A DNA stretch of 64,000 bases, from positions 1,674,001 through 1,738,000 of the forward strand of contig NZ_CP109007.1 of assembly GCF_036226665.1 (NCBI RefSeq), written 5' to 3'. The position numbers and the translations under genes were made by a program. Shown piece by piece: positions 1 to 12,143 of the stretch (position 1 is the first letter of the stretch; each line of letters begins with the position of its first letter). The notes below the pieces were generated by a model. That model ran no database searches and had not been told where the DNA came from. It saw nothing but the letters and a program-made list of their open reading frames with translations. Source of the DNA: Streptomyces sp. NBC_00691 (GTDB lineage: Bacteria > Actinomycetota > Actinomycetes > Streptomycetales > Streptomycetaceae).

Positions 1-154
<154 letters not shown>

Positions 155-248
155 TCACCGCCGCGTCCACGCAGGGGGCGGGCGGCGACCTGTTCAACGG
201 GGGCGGGTCACGCCAGGGTCGGCGGCGGCGCCGACGGCATCCCGGCGT

Positions 249-284
249 AGGCATAACTATGCAATGCACCGTATGTTTTGTCAA
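249..284 (-). promoter_or_regulatory. argH promoter with overlapping ARG-box-like operator
   Basis: Read on the minus strand: TTGACA at 279-284, a 17-base spacer, and CATAGT at 256-261. The spacer and -10 contain the AT-rich repeats TGCATTGCATAG and TTATGCC, which resemble the ARG boxes bound by ArgR/AhrC proteins and the sequences seen at argC and argG here. The predicted transcription start near 249 leaves a leader of roughly 128 bases before argH. No other feature is seen between 122 and 344. Confidence 0.7.
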
Positions 285-344
285 CGCGCTGCCCCGGCCG
301 GAAATCCGGCGGCGGCAGCCCGCAGCAACTCCTAGGCTCCGGCC

Positions 345-1760
345 ATGCAGAGCGGCGCGTTCGACGAGATCCGGCACCGGATCACCCGGGTGCTCGACGG
401 GACCGACGGGGGCGAGGCCGATTCCTGGACGGCGCTCGACGAGGACATCAGGGGTGCGCTCCGGTACGGCGTCCTTCCGCCCGCCCACATCTGGTTCCCC
501 GGCGACGACCGGAACCGGCGGCCCGCCACGTGGGAGTCGGCGGTCGCCCTGTGCGGCCCCGACGGCCGGATCCGGGAGGCCGCCCTCGCGTACGTGACCG
601 CGGCCCCCGCCCTCCTGCCCCTGGCCGCGATCCGGTGCGCCGACTGGGCCGAGCAGGTACGGACACGGGCGCGGGCCGTCCTGGAGGCGGAGCTGCCGGG
701 CCTGCTGGGCCAGCCGGGCCTGCCCGAACGGCCGGATCCGCCGGGTCCACGCGGTCCGTCCGGCCCATCCGGACTGCCCGGTCCGCCCGGCCCGTCGCCC
801 GAGACGTTCCGGACCGTCGCCGCCGTGATCCTCCGGGTCGCCGGACGGCGGTACGGAGACGGCGCGACCGAGCTGCTCGACCGGCTGCTGCGGGAGGGGC
901 CGGAGGCCGGCGTGACCGCCCTGCGCGCGAGCCGGGACCGGAGTGTCCGGCGGCTCGCCCACCGGATCGCCGTCGACCGCGGCCTCCTCTCCCCCGCACG
1001 GCTCGCGGCGGTCGCCACCACCGACTCCGACGTGGTCGTCCAGGACCTGTGCGCGAGCGCCCTGCTCGCCGCCATCGGGACGGCCGGCGGCACGGGTCCC
1101 GGGACGGCCGGCGGAACGGCCGGTGGAATGCCCCTGACCCGCTTGCTGGGAGCCCGGCAGGGCCGGATCCGGGCGGCGGGTGTCACGGGGCTGCGCCGGG
1201 CGGGCCGGGCAGGGGAGGCCGAACCGTTCCTGTACGACCGATCCTCCCTGGTGCGCGCCTGCGCCCGCTGGGTGCTCCGGCAGGCAGGAACCGAACCGCT
1301 GCCGCTCTACCGGGCGGCGTGCGCGGCCGGGGTCGGCATGCCCCACCGCGCGCCCCTGGGTCTCGCCGAGTGCGGTGACCGGACCACGGACGAGCCGCTC
1401 CTCTGGTCCCTCACCGGCGACGAGCGGCCCCAGGTACGGGCCGCCGCCGTGGCGGGACTGCGCGTGCTGGACGCCGTCCGCCCCGACCGCCTCGCCCCCC
1501 TGCTCGCCGACGGCTCCCCACGCGTCGTCCGCGAGACCAGGAGGGCACTGCTGCCCTGGGCCGACCACCACCCGGTCGCTGACCTCCCTCGCCGCACCGC
1601 CGTCACCCCTCCCCCGCAGCGCGCACCAGGCGCTCCGACGCACCCGCCGGAGGCCGGCGGGGCCCCGCCCCGGGACACAGCCGCCACCACGGCCCCGAGG
1701 CCACGCGCGGGGATACGCCGGATACTCGGCTTCGGAGGCCTGCTCAACCGCCGCCGGTAG
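345..1760 (+). CDS. HEAT-repeat-like protein with a collagen-like insert
   Basis: A 471-residue protein of unknown function. Residues about 1-110 and 160-440 are built of alpha-helical, Leu/Ala/Arg-rich repeats that look like HEAT/armadillo scaffolds used for protein binding. Between them, near residues 130-150, is a Gly-Pro-rich stretch with several consecutive Gly-X-Y triplets (GPRGPSGPSGLPGPPGP). The C-terminal 60 residues are Pro/Thr-rich and probably disordered. No signal peptide, membrane segment or catalytic motif is visible. The start has no convincing ribosome binding site, but TAGGCT at 333-338 is spaced as a -10 for a leaderless message beginning at the ATG. It stands between argH and the argR operon on the opposite strand; no functional link is evident. 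Confidence 0.7.
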   Translation: MQSGAFDEIRHRITRVLDGTDGGEADSWTALDEDIRGALRYGVLPPAHIWFPGDDRNRRPATWESAVALCGPDGRIREAALAYVTAAPALLPLAAIRCADWAEQVRTRARAVLEAELPGLLGQPGLPERPDPPGPRGPSGPSGLPGPPGPSPETFRTVAAVILRVAGRRYGDGATELLDRLLREGPEAGVTALRASRDRSVRRLAHRIAVDRGLLSPARLAAVATTDSDVVVQDLCASALLAAIGTAGGTGPGTAGGTAGGMPLTRLLGARQGRIRAAGVTGLRRAGRAGEAEPFLYDRSSLVRACARWVLRQAGTEPLPLYRAACAAGVGMPHRAPLGLAECGDRTTDEPLLWSLTGDERPQVRAAAVAGLRVLDAVRPDRLAPLLADGSPRVVRETRRALLPWADHHPVADLPRRTAVTPPPQRAPGAPTHPPEAGGAPPRDTAATTAPRPRAGIRRILGFGGLLNRRR

Positions 1761-1815
1761 CCCGCGACGTGAGACGTATCCGCCCCGGCCGGGCGGACGG
1801 AGCAGTATGGGCGGC

Positions 1816-2421
1816 ATGGGAAAAACGTATGAGCGCATCGACGGGCGCCTCCGTGCCTTCATCGAGGACCAGCCCGTGTTCTTCACCGCCACCGCTCCCC
1901 TCGCCGGTGACGGGCACGTCAATCTCAGCCCCAAGGGGCGCCGGGGCACCCTGGTGGTGCTCGACGAACTGACCCTCGCCTACGTGGACTTCGGGGGCAG
2001 CGGCGCCGAGACCGTCGCCCATCTGCGGGAGCCGGGGAACGGGCGGATCACCCTCATGTGGACCGCGTTCTCGGGGCCCCCGACCGTCGTGCGTGTGCAC
2101 GGTACCGGCGAGGCCGTGCTGCGCGACGATCCGCGCTGGGGCGAGCTGTTCGCGCGCTTCCCGGCCGAGGCCGTCGAGGGCCAGGGCAGCGCGCGGGCGA
2201 TCGTCCTCGTCCGCGCGCGGCGGGTCAGCGACGCCTGTGGGTACGCCGTCCCGCTGATGGAGTACCAGGAGGACCGGGGCCTGCACGCCGAGTACTTCAA
2301 CCGGAAGACCGACGACGAGTTCAACGCGTACTGCGAGCGCAAGGACCACATCGCGACCAGCCTCGACGGGCTGCCGGCGCTTCCGCTCCCCCTGCCGCCG
2401 CTGCCGCAGACCGCCGATTAG
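1816..2421 (+). CDS. pyridoxamine 5'-phosphate oxidase-fold protein
   Basis: A 201-residue protein. The segment FFTATAPLAGDGHVNLSPKG near residues 21-40 and the later RITLMWTAF and RVHGTGEAV segments are typical of the split-barrel PNPOx-like family that binds flavin or F420. Many actinobacterial members are F420- or FMN-dependent reductases of unknown substrate, so a redox role in the cytoplasm is likely but the substrate cannot be named. An in-frame ATG at 1807 gives three more residues and lies only 4 bases after GGACGGAG; the ATG at 1816 matches the usual family N-terminus (MGKTYERIDG), so it was chosen. Transcribed alone. Confidence 0.8.
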   Translation: MGKTYERIDGRLRAFIEDQPVFFTATAPLAGDGHVNLSPKGRRGTLVVLDELTLAYVDFGGSGAETVAHLREPGNGRITLMWTAFSGPPTVVRVHGTGEAVLRDDPRWGELFARFPAEAVEGQGSARAIVLVRARRVSDACGYAVPLMEYQEDRGLHAEYFNRKTDDEFNAYCERKDHIATSLDGLPALPLPLPPLPQTAD

Positions 2422-2443
2422 CCGTGTCCCGCGCGCGGAGCGC

Positions 2444-2675
2444 GTGCCGCGGTCCCAGGGCCTGCCGTACGCCTTCGGGATCGAGCCCGCACCCGCGGGG
2501 ACCTCGTTCCGGGGCCGGCATCTTCCTGCACGTCAACGGCCGGGGGGCGACCGCCGGTTGTGTCTCCGTCCCGGCGGACGCGATGCGCGCGGTGCTCGCC
2601 TGGGCCGAACCCGCGCGCCGACCGCACATCGCCGTCGGTACCCGGGGGGGGCCGACGGCGATCACGCGCTACTGA
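2444..2675 (+). pseudogene. L,D-transpeptidase (YkuD) C-terminal remnant, frameshifted
   Basis: The end of this stretch reads, in one frame, GIFLHVNGRGATAGCVSVP and then an IAVGT...GPTAITRY tail, which is the active-site His/Cys region and C-terminus of Streptomyces ErfK/YkuD L,D-transpeptidases. The preceding homologous part (GLPYAFGIEPAPAG) is in another frame, so a frameshift lies around 2500-2515, and the N-terminal two thirds of the gene is missing. No start or ribosome binding site is present. The intact enzyme would cross-link peptidoglycan outside the membrane; this copy cannot be functional. It follows the PNPOx gene by 22 bases and abuts the argR 3' end. Confidence 0.75.
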
Positions 2676-2716
2676 GACGCGCCCGCGTCCGCGTACTTCC
2701 GCGCCTGCTTCCGCGC

Positions 2717-3247
2717 CTACTTCTGCGCCAGCTTCAGCAGGTGGTCCGCGAGCGCCTGACCGCCCGCCGGGTCCCGGCTGATGAGCAGCAGGGTGTCGTC
2801 GCCCGCGATCGTGCCGAGGATCGCGTGGAGTTCGGCCTGGTCGATGGCCGACGCGAGGAACTGGGCCGCGCCCGGCGGGGTCCGCAGGACCACCAGGTTG
2901 GCCGAGGCCTCGGCGGAGATCAGCAGCTCCCCGGAGAGGCGCCGCATGCGCTCCTCCTTCGCGGACTCGCCGAGCGGGGCCTGCGGGGTGCGGAAACCGC
3001 CCTCGCTGGGCACCGCGTAGATCAGCTCGCCGCCGGTGTTGCGGATCTTCACCGCGCCCAGCTCGTCGAGATCGCGGGAGAGCGTCGCCTGGGTGACGCT
3101 CAGCCCGTCGTCCGCGAGGAGCTTGGCGAGCTGGCTCTGCGAGCGCACCGGCTGCCGGTTGAGAATGTCGACGATCCTGCGGTGGCGTGCGGTGCGGGTC
3201 TGCGGAACGGACGGCCCGCCGTGCTCATTTTCCTGCGCGTCGGTCAT
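2717..3247 (-). CDS. argR: arginine repressor
   Basis: A 176-residue ArgR/AhrC-family protein. Residues about 20-85 are the winged helix DNA-binding domain ([20 protein letters not shown] then the [20 protein letters not shown] recognition region). Residues about 105-176 form the arginine-binding oligomerisation domain with the conserved [15 protein letters not shown] segment. The hexamer with bound arginine represses arginine genes. It is the last gene of argCJBDR, 7 bases after argD, so it shares their promoter and should limit its own synthesis. The 3' end sits in three imperfect 12-base direct repeats (around 2695-2730), perhaps slippage products. Confidence 0.97.
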   Translation of the reverse strand: MTDAQENEHGGPSVPQTRTARHRRIVDILNRQPVRSQSQLAKLLADDGLSVTQATLSRDLDELGAVKIRNTGGELIYAVPSEGGFRTPQAPLGESAKEERMRRLSGELLISAEASANLVVLRTPPGAAQFLASAIDQAELHAILGTIAGDDTLLLISRDPAGGQALADHLLKLAQK

Positions 3248-3254
3248 CGTCGTC

Positions 3255-4472
3255 TCATTCTCCGGTTCGTCCTTGCCCGTTCGCCACGTCGAGGACTCCC
3301 GGCAGCGCCTGGAGGAAGGCGTCCGCCTCGGCGTCGGTGAGGACCAGCGGAGGCATGATCCGTACGACGTCGGGGGCGGGCGCGTTCACCAGAAGGCCGG
3401 CGTCCTGAGCCGCCTGCTGCACCTGGGGTGCGAGGGACTCCGTGAGCACGATACCCAGCAGGAGGCCCGCACCACGGACGTGGGAGACCAGAGGGTGCCC
3501 GAGACCTTCGATTCCCTGCCTCAGCCGCTCCCCGACCGCCTTCACGTGGTCGAGGGCCGCGTCGGCGCCCAGGGTGTCGAGAACGGCGATTCCGGCGGCG
3601 CAGGCCACCGGGTTGCCGCCGAAGGTGGTGCCGTGGTGACCGGGCCCGAAGAGGTCGGCCGCGGGGCCGAAGGCGACGGTCGCACCGATCGGGAGGCCGC
3701 CGCCGAGGCCCTTGGCGAGGGTCACGACATCGGGCTCGACGCCCTCGTGCGCCTGGTACTCGAACCAGTGGCCGCAGCGGCCGATGCCGGTCTGCACCTC
3801 GTCGAGGACGAGGAACGTGCCGGTGGCGCGGGTGATCTCCCGGGCCGCCTTGAGGTAGCCGGGGGGCGGGACGACGACGCCGTTCTCGCCCTGGATCGGC
3901 TCGATGACGACGAGGGCGGTGTCCTCGGTGACGGCGGCGCGCAGCGCCTCCGCGTCCCCGTACGGGACATGGGTGACGTCACCGGGCAGCGGCAGGAACG
4001 GGGTCTGCTTGGCGGGCTGGCCGGTGAGCGCCAGGGAGCCCATGGTCCGGCCGTGGAAGCCGCCCTGAGTGGCGACCATGTGGGACCTGCCGGTGAGCCG
4101 GCCGATCTTGAAGGCGCCTTCGACGGCCTCGGCTCCGGAGTTGCAGAAGAAGACCTTGCCGGGCCGGCCGAAGAGCGCGAGGAGCTTCTCGGCGAGGGCG
4201 ACGGGCGGTTCGGCGACGAAGAGGTTGGAGACATGGCCGAGGGTCTGGATCTGCCGGGTGACGGCCTCGACGATCGCCGGGTGGCCGTGGCCCAGGGCGT
4301 TCACCGCGATGCCGCCGACGAAGTCCAGGTACTCGTTGCCGTCGGCGTCCCAGACCTTGGCGCCCTCACCACGGACGAGGGGCAGCCGGGGGGTGCCGTA
4401 GTTGTTCATCAGCGAGTCCTGCCACCGCCGGGTCAGCCGCTCGTTGCCGGGCTGCGTGGTGCCGCTCATCAT
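3255..4472 (-). CDS. argD: acetylornithine aminotransferase
   Basis: A 405-residue class III PLP aminotransferase that moves the amino group of glutamate to N-acetylglutamate semialdehyde, making N-acetylornithine. Visible family features are [19 protein letters not shown] at the N-terminus, [12 protein letters not shown], the [12 protein letters not shown] segment with the PLP-binding Asp, and the Schiff-base lysine in TLAKGLGGG. Two adjacent ATG codons (4472 and 4469) are possible starts; the first overlaps the argB stop as ATGA, which suggests translational coupling. Length is normal. Fourth gene of the argC operon. Confidence 0.96.
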   Translation of the reverse strand: MMSGTTQPGNERLTRRWQDSLMNNYGTPRLPLVRGEGAKVWDADGNEYLDFVGGIAVNALGHGHPAIVEAVTRQIQTLGHVSNLFVAEPPVALAEKLLALFGRPGKVFFCNSGAEAVEGAFKIGRLTGRSHMVATQGGFHGRTMGSLALTGQPAKQTPFLPLPGDVTHVPYGDAEALRAAVTEDTALVVIEPIQGENGVVVPPPGYLKAAREITRATGTFLVLDEVQTGIGRCGHWFEYQAHEGVEPDVVTLAKGLGGGLPIGATVAFGPAADLFGPGHHGTTFGGNPVACAAGIAVLDTLGADAALDHVKAVGERLRQGIEGLGHPLVSHVRGAGLLLGIVLTESLAPQVQQAAQDAGLLVNAPAPDVVRIMPPLVLTDAEADAFLQALPGVLDVANGQGRTGE

Positions 4473-5389
4473 TCCCCCTGTCCGTCCGGCACGACCATCG
4501 TGCCGATGCCCTCGTCGGTGAAGATCTCCAGCAGGATCGAGTGCTGGACACGGCCGTCGATGACGCGGGCCGTGGTGACCCCGTTCCGGACGGCGTGCAG
4601 GCAGCCCTCCATCTTGGGGACCATGCCGCTGGAGAGCTCGGGCAGCAGCTTCTCCAGCTGGCTCGCGGTGAGCCTGCTGATGACCTCGTCGCTGTGCGGC
4701 CAGTCCTCGTAGAGGCCCTCGACGTCGGTCAGGACCATCAGCGTCTCGGCGCCCAGCGCCGCAGCGAGTGCCGCAGCCGCCGTATCAGCATTGACGTTGT
4801 AGACATGTCCGTCGTCCTGGGAGCGGGCGATGGAGGAGATGACCGGGATCCGGCCGTCCTCCAGGAGCGCCTGGATGGCGCCGGTGTCGATGGCGGTGAT
4901 CTCGCCGACCCGGCCGATGTCGATCTGCTCTCCGGCCACCACCGGCCGGTGCCGGGTGGCGGTGATGGTGTGGGCGTCCTCGCCGGTGAGACCGACGGCC
5001 AGCGGGCCGTGCTGGTTGAGCAGCCCGACGAGCTCGCGCTGGACCTGGCCGGCCAGGACCATCCGTACGACGTCCATGGCGTCCTCGGTGGTGACCCGCA
5101 GGCCCGCCTTGAACTCGCTGACGATGCCGTGCCGGTCGAGGGCGGCGCTGATCTGGGGGCCGCCGCCGTGCACGACGACCGGCTTGAGGCCCGCCTGGCG
5201 CAGGAAGACGACATCCTGGGCGAAGGCGGCCTTCAGGTCCTCGTCGATCATGGCGTTGCCGCCGAACTTGATGACGACCGTCTTGCCGTTGTGCCGGGTC
5301 AGCCAGGGCAGGGCCTCGATGAGGATCTGGGCCTTGGGGAGCGCGGTGTGCTTCCGGGTCGTGCTCTCGGGGTTCTGGGGGTCGCTCAT
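4469..5389 (-). CDS. argB: acetylglutamate kinase
   Basis: A 306-residue amino acid kinase that phosphorylates N-acetylglutamate with ATP, the step normally feedback-inhibited by arginine. Conserved segments are VIKFGGNAM near residue 40, [10 protein letters not shown] near residue 75, [12 protein letters not shown] and the [15 protein letters not shown] region that lines the nucleotide site. The long N-terminal helix (about 30 residues before the kinase core) is of the type found in arginine-sensitive hexameric enzymes. Its ATG overlaps the argJ stop as ATGA with no clear ribosome binding site, so it is probably coupled to argJ translation. Confidence 0.97.
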   Translation of the reverse strand: MSDPQNPESTTRKHTALPKAQILIEALPWLTRHNGKTVVIKFGGNAMIDEDLKAAFAQDVVFLRQAGLKPVVVHGGGPQISAALDRHGIVSEFKAGLRVTTEDAMDVVRMVLAGQVQRELVGLLNQHGPLAVGLTGEDAHTITATRHRPVVAGEQIDIGRVGEITAIDTGAIQALLEDGRIPVISSIARSQDDGHVYNVNADTAAAALAAALGAETLMVLTDVEGLYEDWPHSDEVISRLTASQLEKLLPELSSGMVPKMEGCLHAVRNGVTTARVIDGRVQHSILLEIFTDEGIGTMVVPDGQGE

Positions 5390-6564
5390 GACGAGTACGC
5401 GCTGTTCTCGTGGACGTAGTCGGCGGTGAGGTCGTTCGCCCAGATGACGGCGGACTCGGTGCCCGCGGCGAGGTCGGCGGTGATGGTGACCTCCCGGTAG
5501 CGCATGTCGACGAGGTCGCGGTCCTCGCCGACGGAGCCGTTCTTGCAGACCCAGACACCGTTGATGGCGACGTTGAGCTCATCGGGCTCGAAGGCCGCGG
5601 CGGTCGTGCCGATGGCGGAGAGCACCCGGCCCCAGTTGGGGTCCTCGCCGTGGATGGCGCACTTGAGGAGGTTGTTCCGGGCGATGGACCGGCCCACCTC
5701 GACGGCGTCGTCCTCGGTCGCGGCGTTGATCACCTCGATGCGGATGTCCTTGCTGGCGCCCTCGGCGTCACCGATGAGCTGGCGGGCGAGGTCGTCGCAG
5801 ACCTCCCGTACGGCCGCGGTGAACGCGTCCTGCTCCGGCGTGACGCCGGAGGAGCCGGAGGCGAGGAGGAGGACGGTGTCGTTAGTGGACATGCAGCCGT
5901 CGGAGTCGACCCGGTCGAAGGTGACCCGGGTGGCGCCCCGCAGGGCGCTGTCCAGGCCCGCGCTGTCGACGTCGGCGTCGGTGGTGAGCACGACGAGCAT
6001 GGTGGCGAGGCCGGGTGCGAGCATGCCCGCGCCCTTGGCCATGCCGCCGACCGTCCAGCCGCCGTCGGGGCCGTCCTTCGTCACGACCGAGGTCTTGTGG
6101 ACGGTGTCGGTGGTCTTGATGGCGATGGCGGCCTTCTCGCCGCCGTGCTCGGACAGCTCGGCCGCGGCCTTCTCGACACCGGGGAGCAGCTTGTCCATGG
6201 GGAGCAGGAGGCCGATGAGGCCGGTGGAGGCGACGGCGACCTCGCCCGCGCCGACGTCCGCGCCCTCGGCGCTGAGGACCTCGGCGACCTTCTCGGCGGT
6301 GGCGTGGGTGTCCTGGAAGCCCTGGGGTCCGGTGCAGGCGTTGGCACCCCCGGAGTTGAGGACGACGGCGGTCAGCTCGCCGTCGGCGAGGACCTGCTGG
6401 GACCAGACGACGGGGGCGGCCTTGACGCGGTTGGAGGTGAAGACGCCCGCGGCGGCGCGGCGCGGCCCGGTGTTGACCACGAGGGCCAGGTCCGGGTTGC
6501 CGTTCTGCTTGATCCCGGCGGCGATGCCCGCCGCCGTGAATCCCTTCGCTGCGGTGACACTCAC
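5386..6564 (-). CDS. argJ: glutamate N-acetyltransferase / amino-acid acetyltransferase (ornithine acetyltransferase)
   Basis: A 392-residue ArgJ. It transfers the acetyl group from N-acetylornithine to glutamate, closing the cyclic arginine pathway, and may also use acetyl-CoA. The autoproteolysis site is recognisable as [14 protein letters not shown] near residues 177-190, with the nucleophile Thr at about 188; cleavage would give alpha and beta chains. The GTG start follows GGAG by 7 bases. An 88-base gap with no terminator separates it from argC, the widest gap in the operon. Presence of argJ explains the absence of an argE-type deacetylase here. Confidence 0.96.
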   Translation of the reverse strand: MSVTAAKGFTAAGIAAGIKQNGNPDLALVVNTGPRRAAAGVFTSNRVKAAPVVWSQQVLADGELTAVVLNSGGANACTGPQGFQDTHATAEKVAEVLSAEGADVGAGEVAVASTGLIGLLLPMDKLLPGVEKAAAELSEHGGEKAAIAIKTTDTVHKTSVVTKDGPDGGWTVGGMAKGAGMLAPGLATMLVVLTTDADVDSAGLDSALRGATRVTFDRVDSDGCMSTNDTVLLLASGSSGVTPEQDAFTAAVREVCDDLARQLIGDAEGASKDIRIEVINAATEDDAVEVGRSIARNNLLKCAIHGEDPNWGRVLSAIGTTAAAFEPDELNVAINGVWVCKNGSVGEDRDLVDMRYREVTITADLAAGTESAVIWANDLTADYVHENSAYSS

Positions 6565-6652
6565 TGTGTTTCTCCGTTCGCTTCTCCGCCCGCGCAGGGC
6601 AGAGGGGCGGGCTTCGTCGTCGTCTGCGGACCGGTGGCTGCGCGCGCGTCGC

Positions 6653-7693
<1,041 letters not shown>

Positions 7694-7700
7694 TCATGGA

Positions 7701-7736
7701 TGGCATGACTATACGTATCTTGGCAGTTTTATGCAA
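7701..7736 (-). promoter_or_regulatory. argC operon promoter with ARG-box-like operator
   Basis: On the minus strand TTGCAT (7731-7736) and TATAGT (7708-7713) are separated by exactly 17 bases. ARG-box-like AT-rich repeats (TTGCATAAAACTGCC and ATACGTATAGTCATGCC) cover both hexamers, so bound ArgR would block RNA polymerase. The start site is expected near 7701, giving a leader of about 20 bases. Between this promoter and the argG promoter (7741-7984) I see nothing further. Confidence 0.75.
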
Positions 7737-7984
7737 CGACACCCCGGACCGCCACAGACGGCCAAGCATCTCGCTGCACGGCAACGGGCCGGGAGGCCTG
7801 TCCGTGATCCTCCCGTACGCGACCGCCGGGGTCGCCAGGAGCCACCCACCCACCCGCCGAGAGAGCGGGAGCCTGGCGAGACCGCCCCGGTCCACGACCG
7901 GATGCGCCGGACACCACCGCCCCGCATGCTGATCGTGCGCGCGGCGCCGGAGGGGGCCACTCCACGCTCGTTCAGCAACCCTCT

Positions 7985-9474
<1,490 letters not shown>

Positions 9475-9528
9475 TCCCTCCCTCCCGACCGCACCACCCC
9501 CGTCGAGCACCACGCGCTCGACACCCCC

Positions 9529-9570
9529 GGAAGGCCGGCTCGACGTCCCCCGCGTCGAGCCGGCCTTTCC
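9529..9570 (+). terminator. terminator after argG
   Basis: The arms GGAAGGCCGGCTCGACG and CGTCGAGCCGGCCTTTCC pair over about 17 bases around a 7-base loop, 55 bases after the argG stop. There is little U-tract, as is common in Streptomyces. Confidence 0.75.
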
Positions 9571-9696
9571 GATTCCCGGGCCCCTTGCCCTCCCCGCGCT
9601 CCCTGCGGAAATAATGCGCGGTGCTCCGCTTGCGGGGACGGCATGATCAGAACAGGGCGGAGCCATGAAGAGCGGCCTGCCCGGGGGGAGTACGGG

Positions 9697-11043
9697 ATGA
9701 CAGAGACGGCACACGCTGTCGCGACGGCGATACGGGACTGCCCAGAGTGCGGCGCCCCGGTGGCGGACGGCGGGCGGTACGTCAGCTGGTGCGCGGCCTG
9801 CGACTGGAACGTGGACCCCGAGGTGCCGGACGAGCAGCCGCCGGGACGCGTCGAGCGGCTGCGGCGGCGACTGGCCCAGCGGGGCGGGGAGCAACTCCTG
9901 GCGGAGCTGACGGAATTCGAGGAGCACGGGGAGTCCGGACCGCCCGCGGCGTCCGGGGCGGCCGGCGCGTCCGGAGGGGGTGGAAAGCGCCGCGGCACGG
10001 CAGGCGGCCTCGCCGCGGGACTCGCCGCGGGGGTGCACGGCGTGACCCTCGCGCTGCTGGTGGGCGGCCTGTGGCTGATCGTCGCGGGCTGGGGCGAGAA
10101 CCTGCTCCCCGCCTTCGGGGCCCTGGGCATCGGCCTCGCACTCGTGCTGCGGCCTCGGTTCGCCCGCCTCCCGAAGGCCGACGAACACCGGCCGGTCCTG
10201 CGCAGGCCGGACGCGCCCCGCCTCTTCGCCCTCCTCGACGAGGTCGCGGCGAGCGTCGGCACGACGGGCGTGGACGTCGTGGTGATCGACGCCGACGCCA
10301 ACGCCTCGGTCAGCTCGTACGGCGTCCGGCAGCGGCGGATGCTCCACATCGGTCTCGGCCTGTGGGAGATCCTGACCCCGCAGGAGCGCATCGCGCTCCT
10401 CGGCCACGAGTTCGGCCACTACTCCCACGGGGACACCCGGCGCACCCTCCTCGTCCGGAGCGCCCTGCACTCCCTCGACACCTGGCGCTACACCCTGGCC
10501 CCGCAGGAGGCGCAGAGCCTGACGGACACGTTCGTGAACGTCGTGACCGCCCCGCCGCGGCTGCTCGTCGACGGCCTCCTCGTCCTCCTGGAGCATCTGA
10601 CCCTGCACGACTCGCAGCGCGCCGAGTACCGCGCCGACACCGCCGCCGCACGGGCGGCCGGCACGGACGCGGCGGCCGGGCTCATGGACCGGCTCCTCAT
10701 CGCCGACGGCGTCGCCGGCGAGCTCGCCAGGGAGTCCGTCGCGGCGCGGACGCGGATCGGCGGCGCGCGCCGCGACGATCCGGCGGAGGGTCTGTGGGAG
10801 CGCCTCGCCGCCCATGCGGCGTCGGTGCCCGAGCGGGAGTACGAGAGGCTGCGCCGGGTCGCGGAGCGCCGCGGGCACCAGGTGGACTCCACACATCCGC
10901 CGACCCACCTCCGCCACCGGAGGCTGACGCGGGGCGCGCGGGTGGAGCCCGGGATCGTGTGCGCGCCGACGAGGGTCGTGGAGGTGGACACGGAGCTCGC
11001 CGAGGTCCGCCGGAGCGTGGCCCGGGCGCTCGTACGGCGCTGA
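9697..11043 (+). CDS. membrane-anchored M48-family zinc metalloprotease with N-terminal zinc ribbon
   Basis: A 448-residue protein. Residues 15-35 hold two CxxC pairs (CPEC and CAAC), a zinc ribbon. Residues about 110-155 contain one or two hydrophobic membrane segments. The catalytic motif HEFGH is at about residues 237-241, and a downstream EYRADTAAARAAG segment supplies the third zinc ligand typical of M48/Ste24/HtpX peptidases. Family members degrade membrane or misfolded proteins. Start chosen at ATG 9697 because GGGGGGAG lies 6 bases upstream; an earlier in-frame ATG has no such site. Alone on this strand after argG. Confidence 0.85.
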   Translation: MTETAHAVATAIRDCPECGAPVADGGRYVSWCAACDWNVDPEVPDEQPPGRVERLRRRLAQRGGEQLLAELTEFEEHGESGPPAASGAAGASGGGGKRRGTAGGLAAGLAAGVHGVTLALLVGGLWLIVAGWGENLLPAFGALGIGLALVLRPRFARLPKADEHRPVLRRPDAPRLFALLDEVAASVGTTGVDVVVIDADANASVSSYGVRQRRMLHIGLGLWEILTPQERIALLGHEFGHYSHGDTRRTLLVRSALHSLDTWRYTLAPQEAQSLTDTFVNVVTAPPRLLVDGLLVLLEHLTLHDSQRAEYRADTAAARAAGTDAAAGLMDRLLIADGVAGELARESVAARTRIGGARRDDPAEGLWERLAAHAASVPEREYERLRRVAERRGHQVDSTHPPTHLRHRRLTRGARVEPGIVCAPTRVVEVDTELAEVRRSVARALVRR

Positions 11044-11127
11044 CTCCGCCGTGGGCGGCCGGTGCTGTCACATCCTGGTGGGGCCTCACGTCAACGCGGT
11101 GACGGAACCGATGAGGAGTGAGGCGCC

Positions 11128-12042
11128 ATGCACGACGACACCTTTCCGGCTGCCCTGACCGGGTGTTTCGACGCCCACGAGGAGCGGCTGCGGCGCGTGG
11201 CCCTGCGGATGACGGGCTCGGAGGCCGGTGCCGAGGAGGCGCTGGTGTCGGTGCGGGCCGGGCTGGGACGGGACGACGAGACGTCGGTGCGGGCCTGGCT
11301 GACGGCACTGGTCGCACGCGCGTGCGTGCGGGGGCTCCAGGGGCCCCGGGCAGGCGAGGGCCCCGGCCGCGGGAGCCGGGTCGGCGAGGCCGGCGGCGGC
11401 GGGCCCGGGGGCGGGCCGCCCGGGGGCGGTCCCGAGGACGAGGCCAGGTGCGGGGCCGAGGACCGGCCCGGAGGCGGGGGCGAGGAGGTCTGGCTCGCGC
11501 TGTTCCTCGTCCTGGATTCGCTGGGAGCCCAGGAGCGGCTCGCCTATGTGCTGCACGACGTGTTCGGGCTGCCGTCGTCCGAGACCGCCCGCGTCACCGG
11601 CGACTCCCCCGAGGAGTCGGCCCGGCTGGCCCGGCGGGCCCGGGAGCGCGTACGGGGCCACGGGACGGCCCGTACCGACGGGGGCGTCGCACGGCAACGG
11701 GCGGTGGTGACCCGCTTCCTGGCCGCCGCACGCGCGCGTGACGCCCGTACGCTCGCCTCCGTCCTCGACCCGGACGTGGTCGCCCACTCCGCGCACGGCC
11801 CGGTGCACGGCCCGGTGCACGGCGCGCCCGCCGTCGCCGAGGGCGCGGCCGCGTTCGCGCGGTTCGCGGACGTGACCCGGCCCGCGCTGGTCGACGGAGC
11901 CGTCGGCGCGGTCGCCTTCGTCGGCGGACGGCCCGTCTCCGCCGTGGCGTTCGCCCTCCGCCGGGACCGGATCGTCACCGTCTCCGTCACCACGGGAGAG
12001 GACCGGGTACGCGCCCTGGACCTGGTCTTCTCCGACGGATGA
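11128..12042 (+). CDS. ECF sigma-factor-like protein with SnoaL-type C-terminal domain (ECF41-like)
   Basis: A 304-residue protein. Residues about 5-70 resemble sigma region 2 (FDAHEERLRRVALRMTG), residues about 125-175 resemble region 4 (ALFLVLDSLGAQERLAYVLHDVFGLPSSETARVTG), and the C-terminal 110 residues look like a SnoaL/NTF2-like domain. This layout is that of ECF41-type sigma factors, whose C-terminal domain regulates the sigma core in place of an anti-sigma factor. The linker near residues 80-120 is Gly/Pro-rich and unusually long. A small in-frame duplication (HGPVHGPVHG) lies in the C-terminal domain. Region 2 is divergent, so activity is uncertain. No anti-sigma gene is adjacent. 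Confidence 0.75.
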   Translation: MHDDTFPAALTGCFDAHEERLRRVALRMTGSEAGAEEALVSVRAGLGRDDETSVRAWLTALVARACVRGLQGPRAGEGPGRGSRVGEAGGGGPGGGPPGGGPEDEARCGAEDRPGGGGEEVWLALFLVLDSLGAQERLAYVLHDVFGLPSSETARVTGDSPEESARLARRARERVRGHGTARTDGGVARQRAVVTRFLAAARARDARTLASVLDPDVVAHSAHGPVHGPVHGAPAVAEGAAAFARFADVTRPALVDGAVGAVAFVGGRPVSAVAFALRRDRIVTVSVTTGEDRVRALDLVFSDG

Positions 12043-12143
12043 TGGGGCGGGACGGAGAGAAGGCACGGGAACGGGACGAGAGTCCGGTGCGCGGTCGGAC
12101 GGACTCGGCGGTCCGTTCGATGACGGTCGCCTAGTCTGACCGC

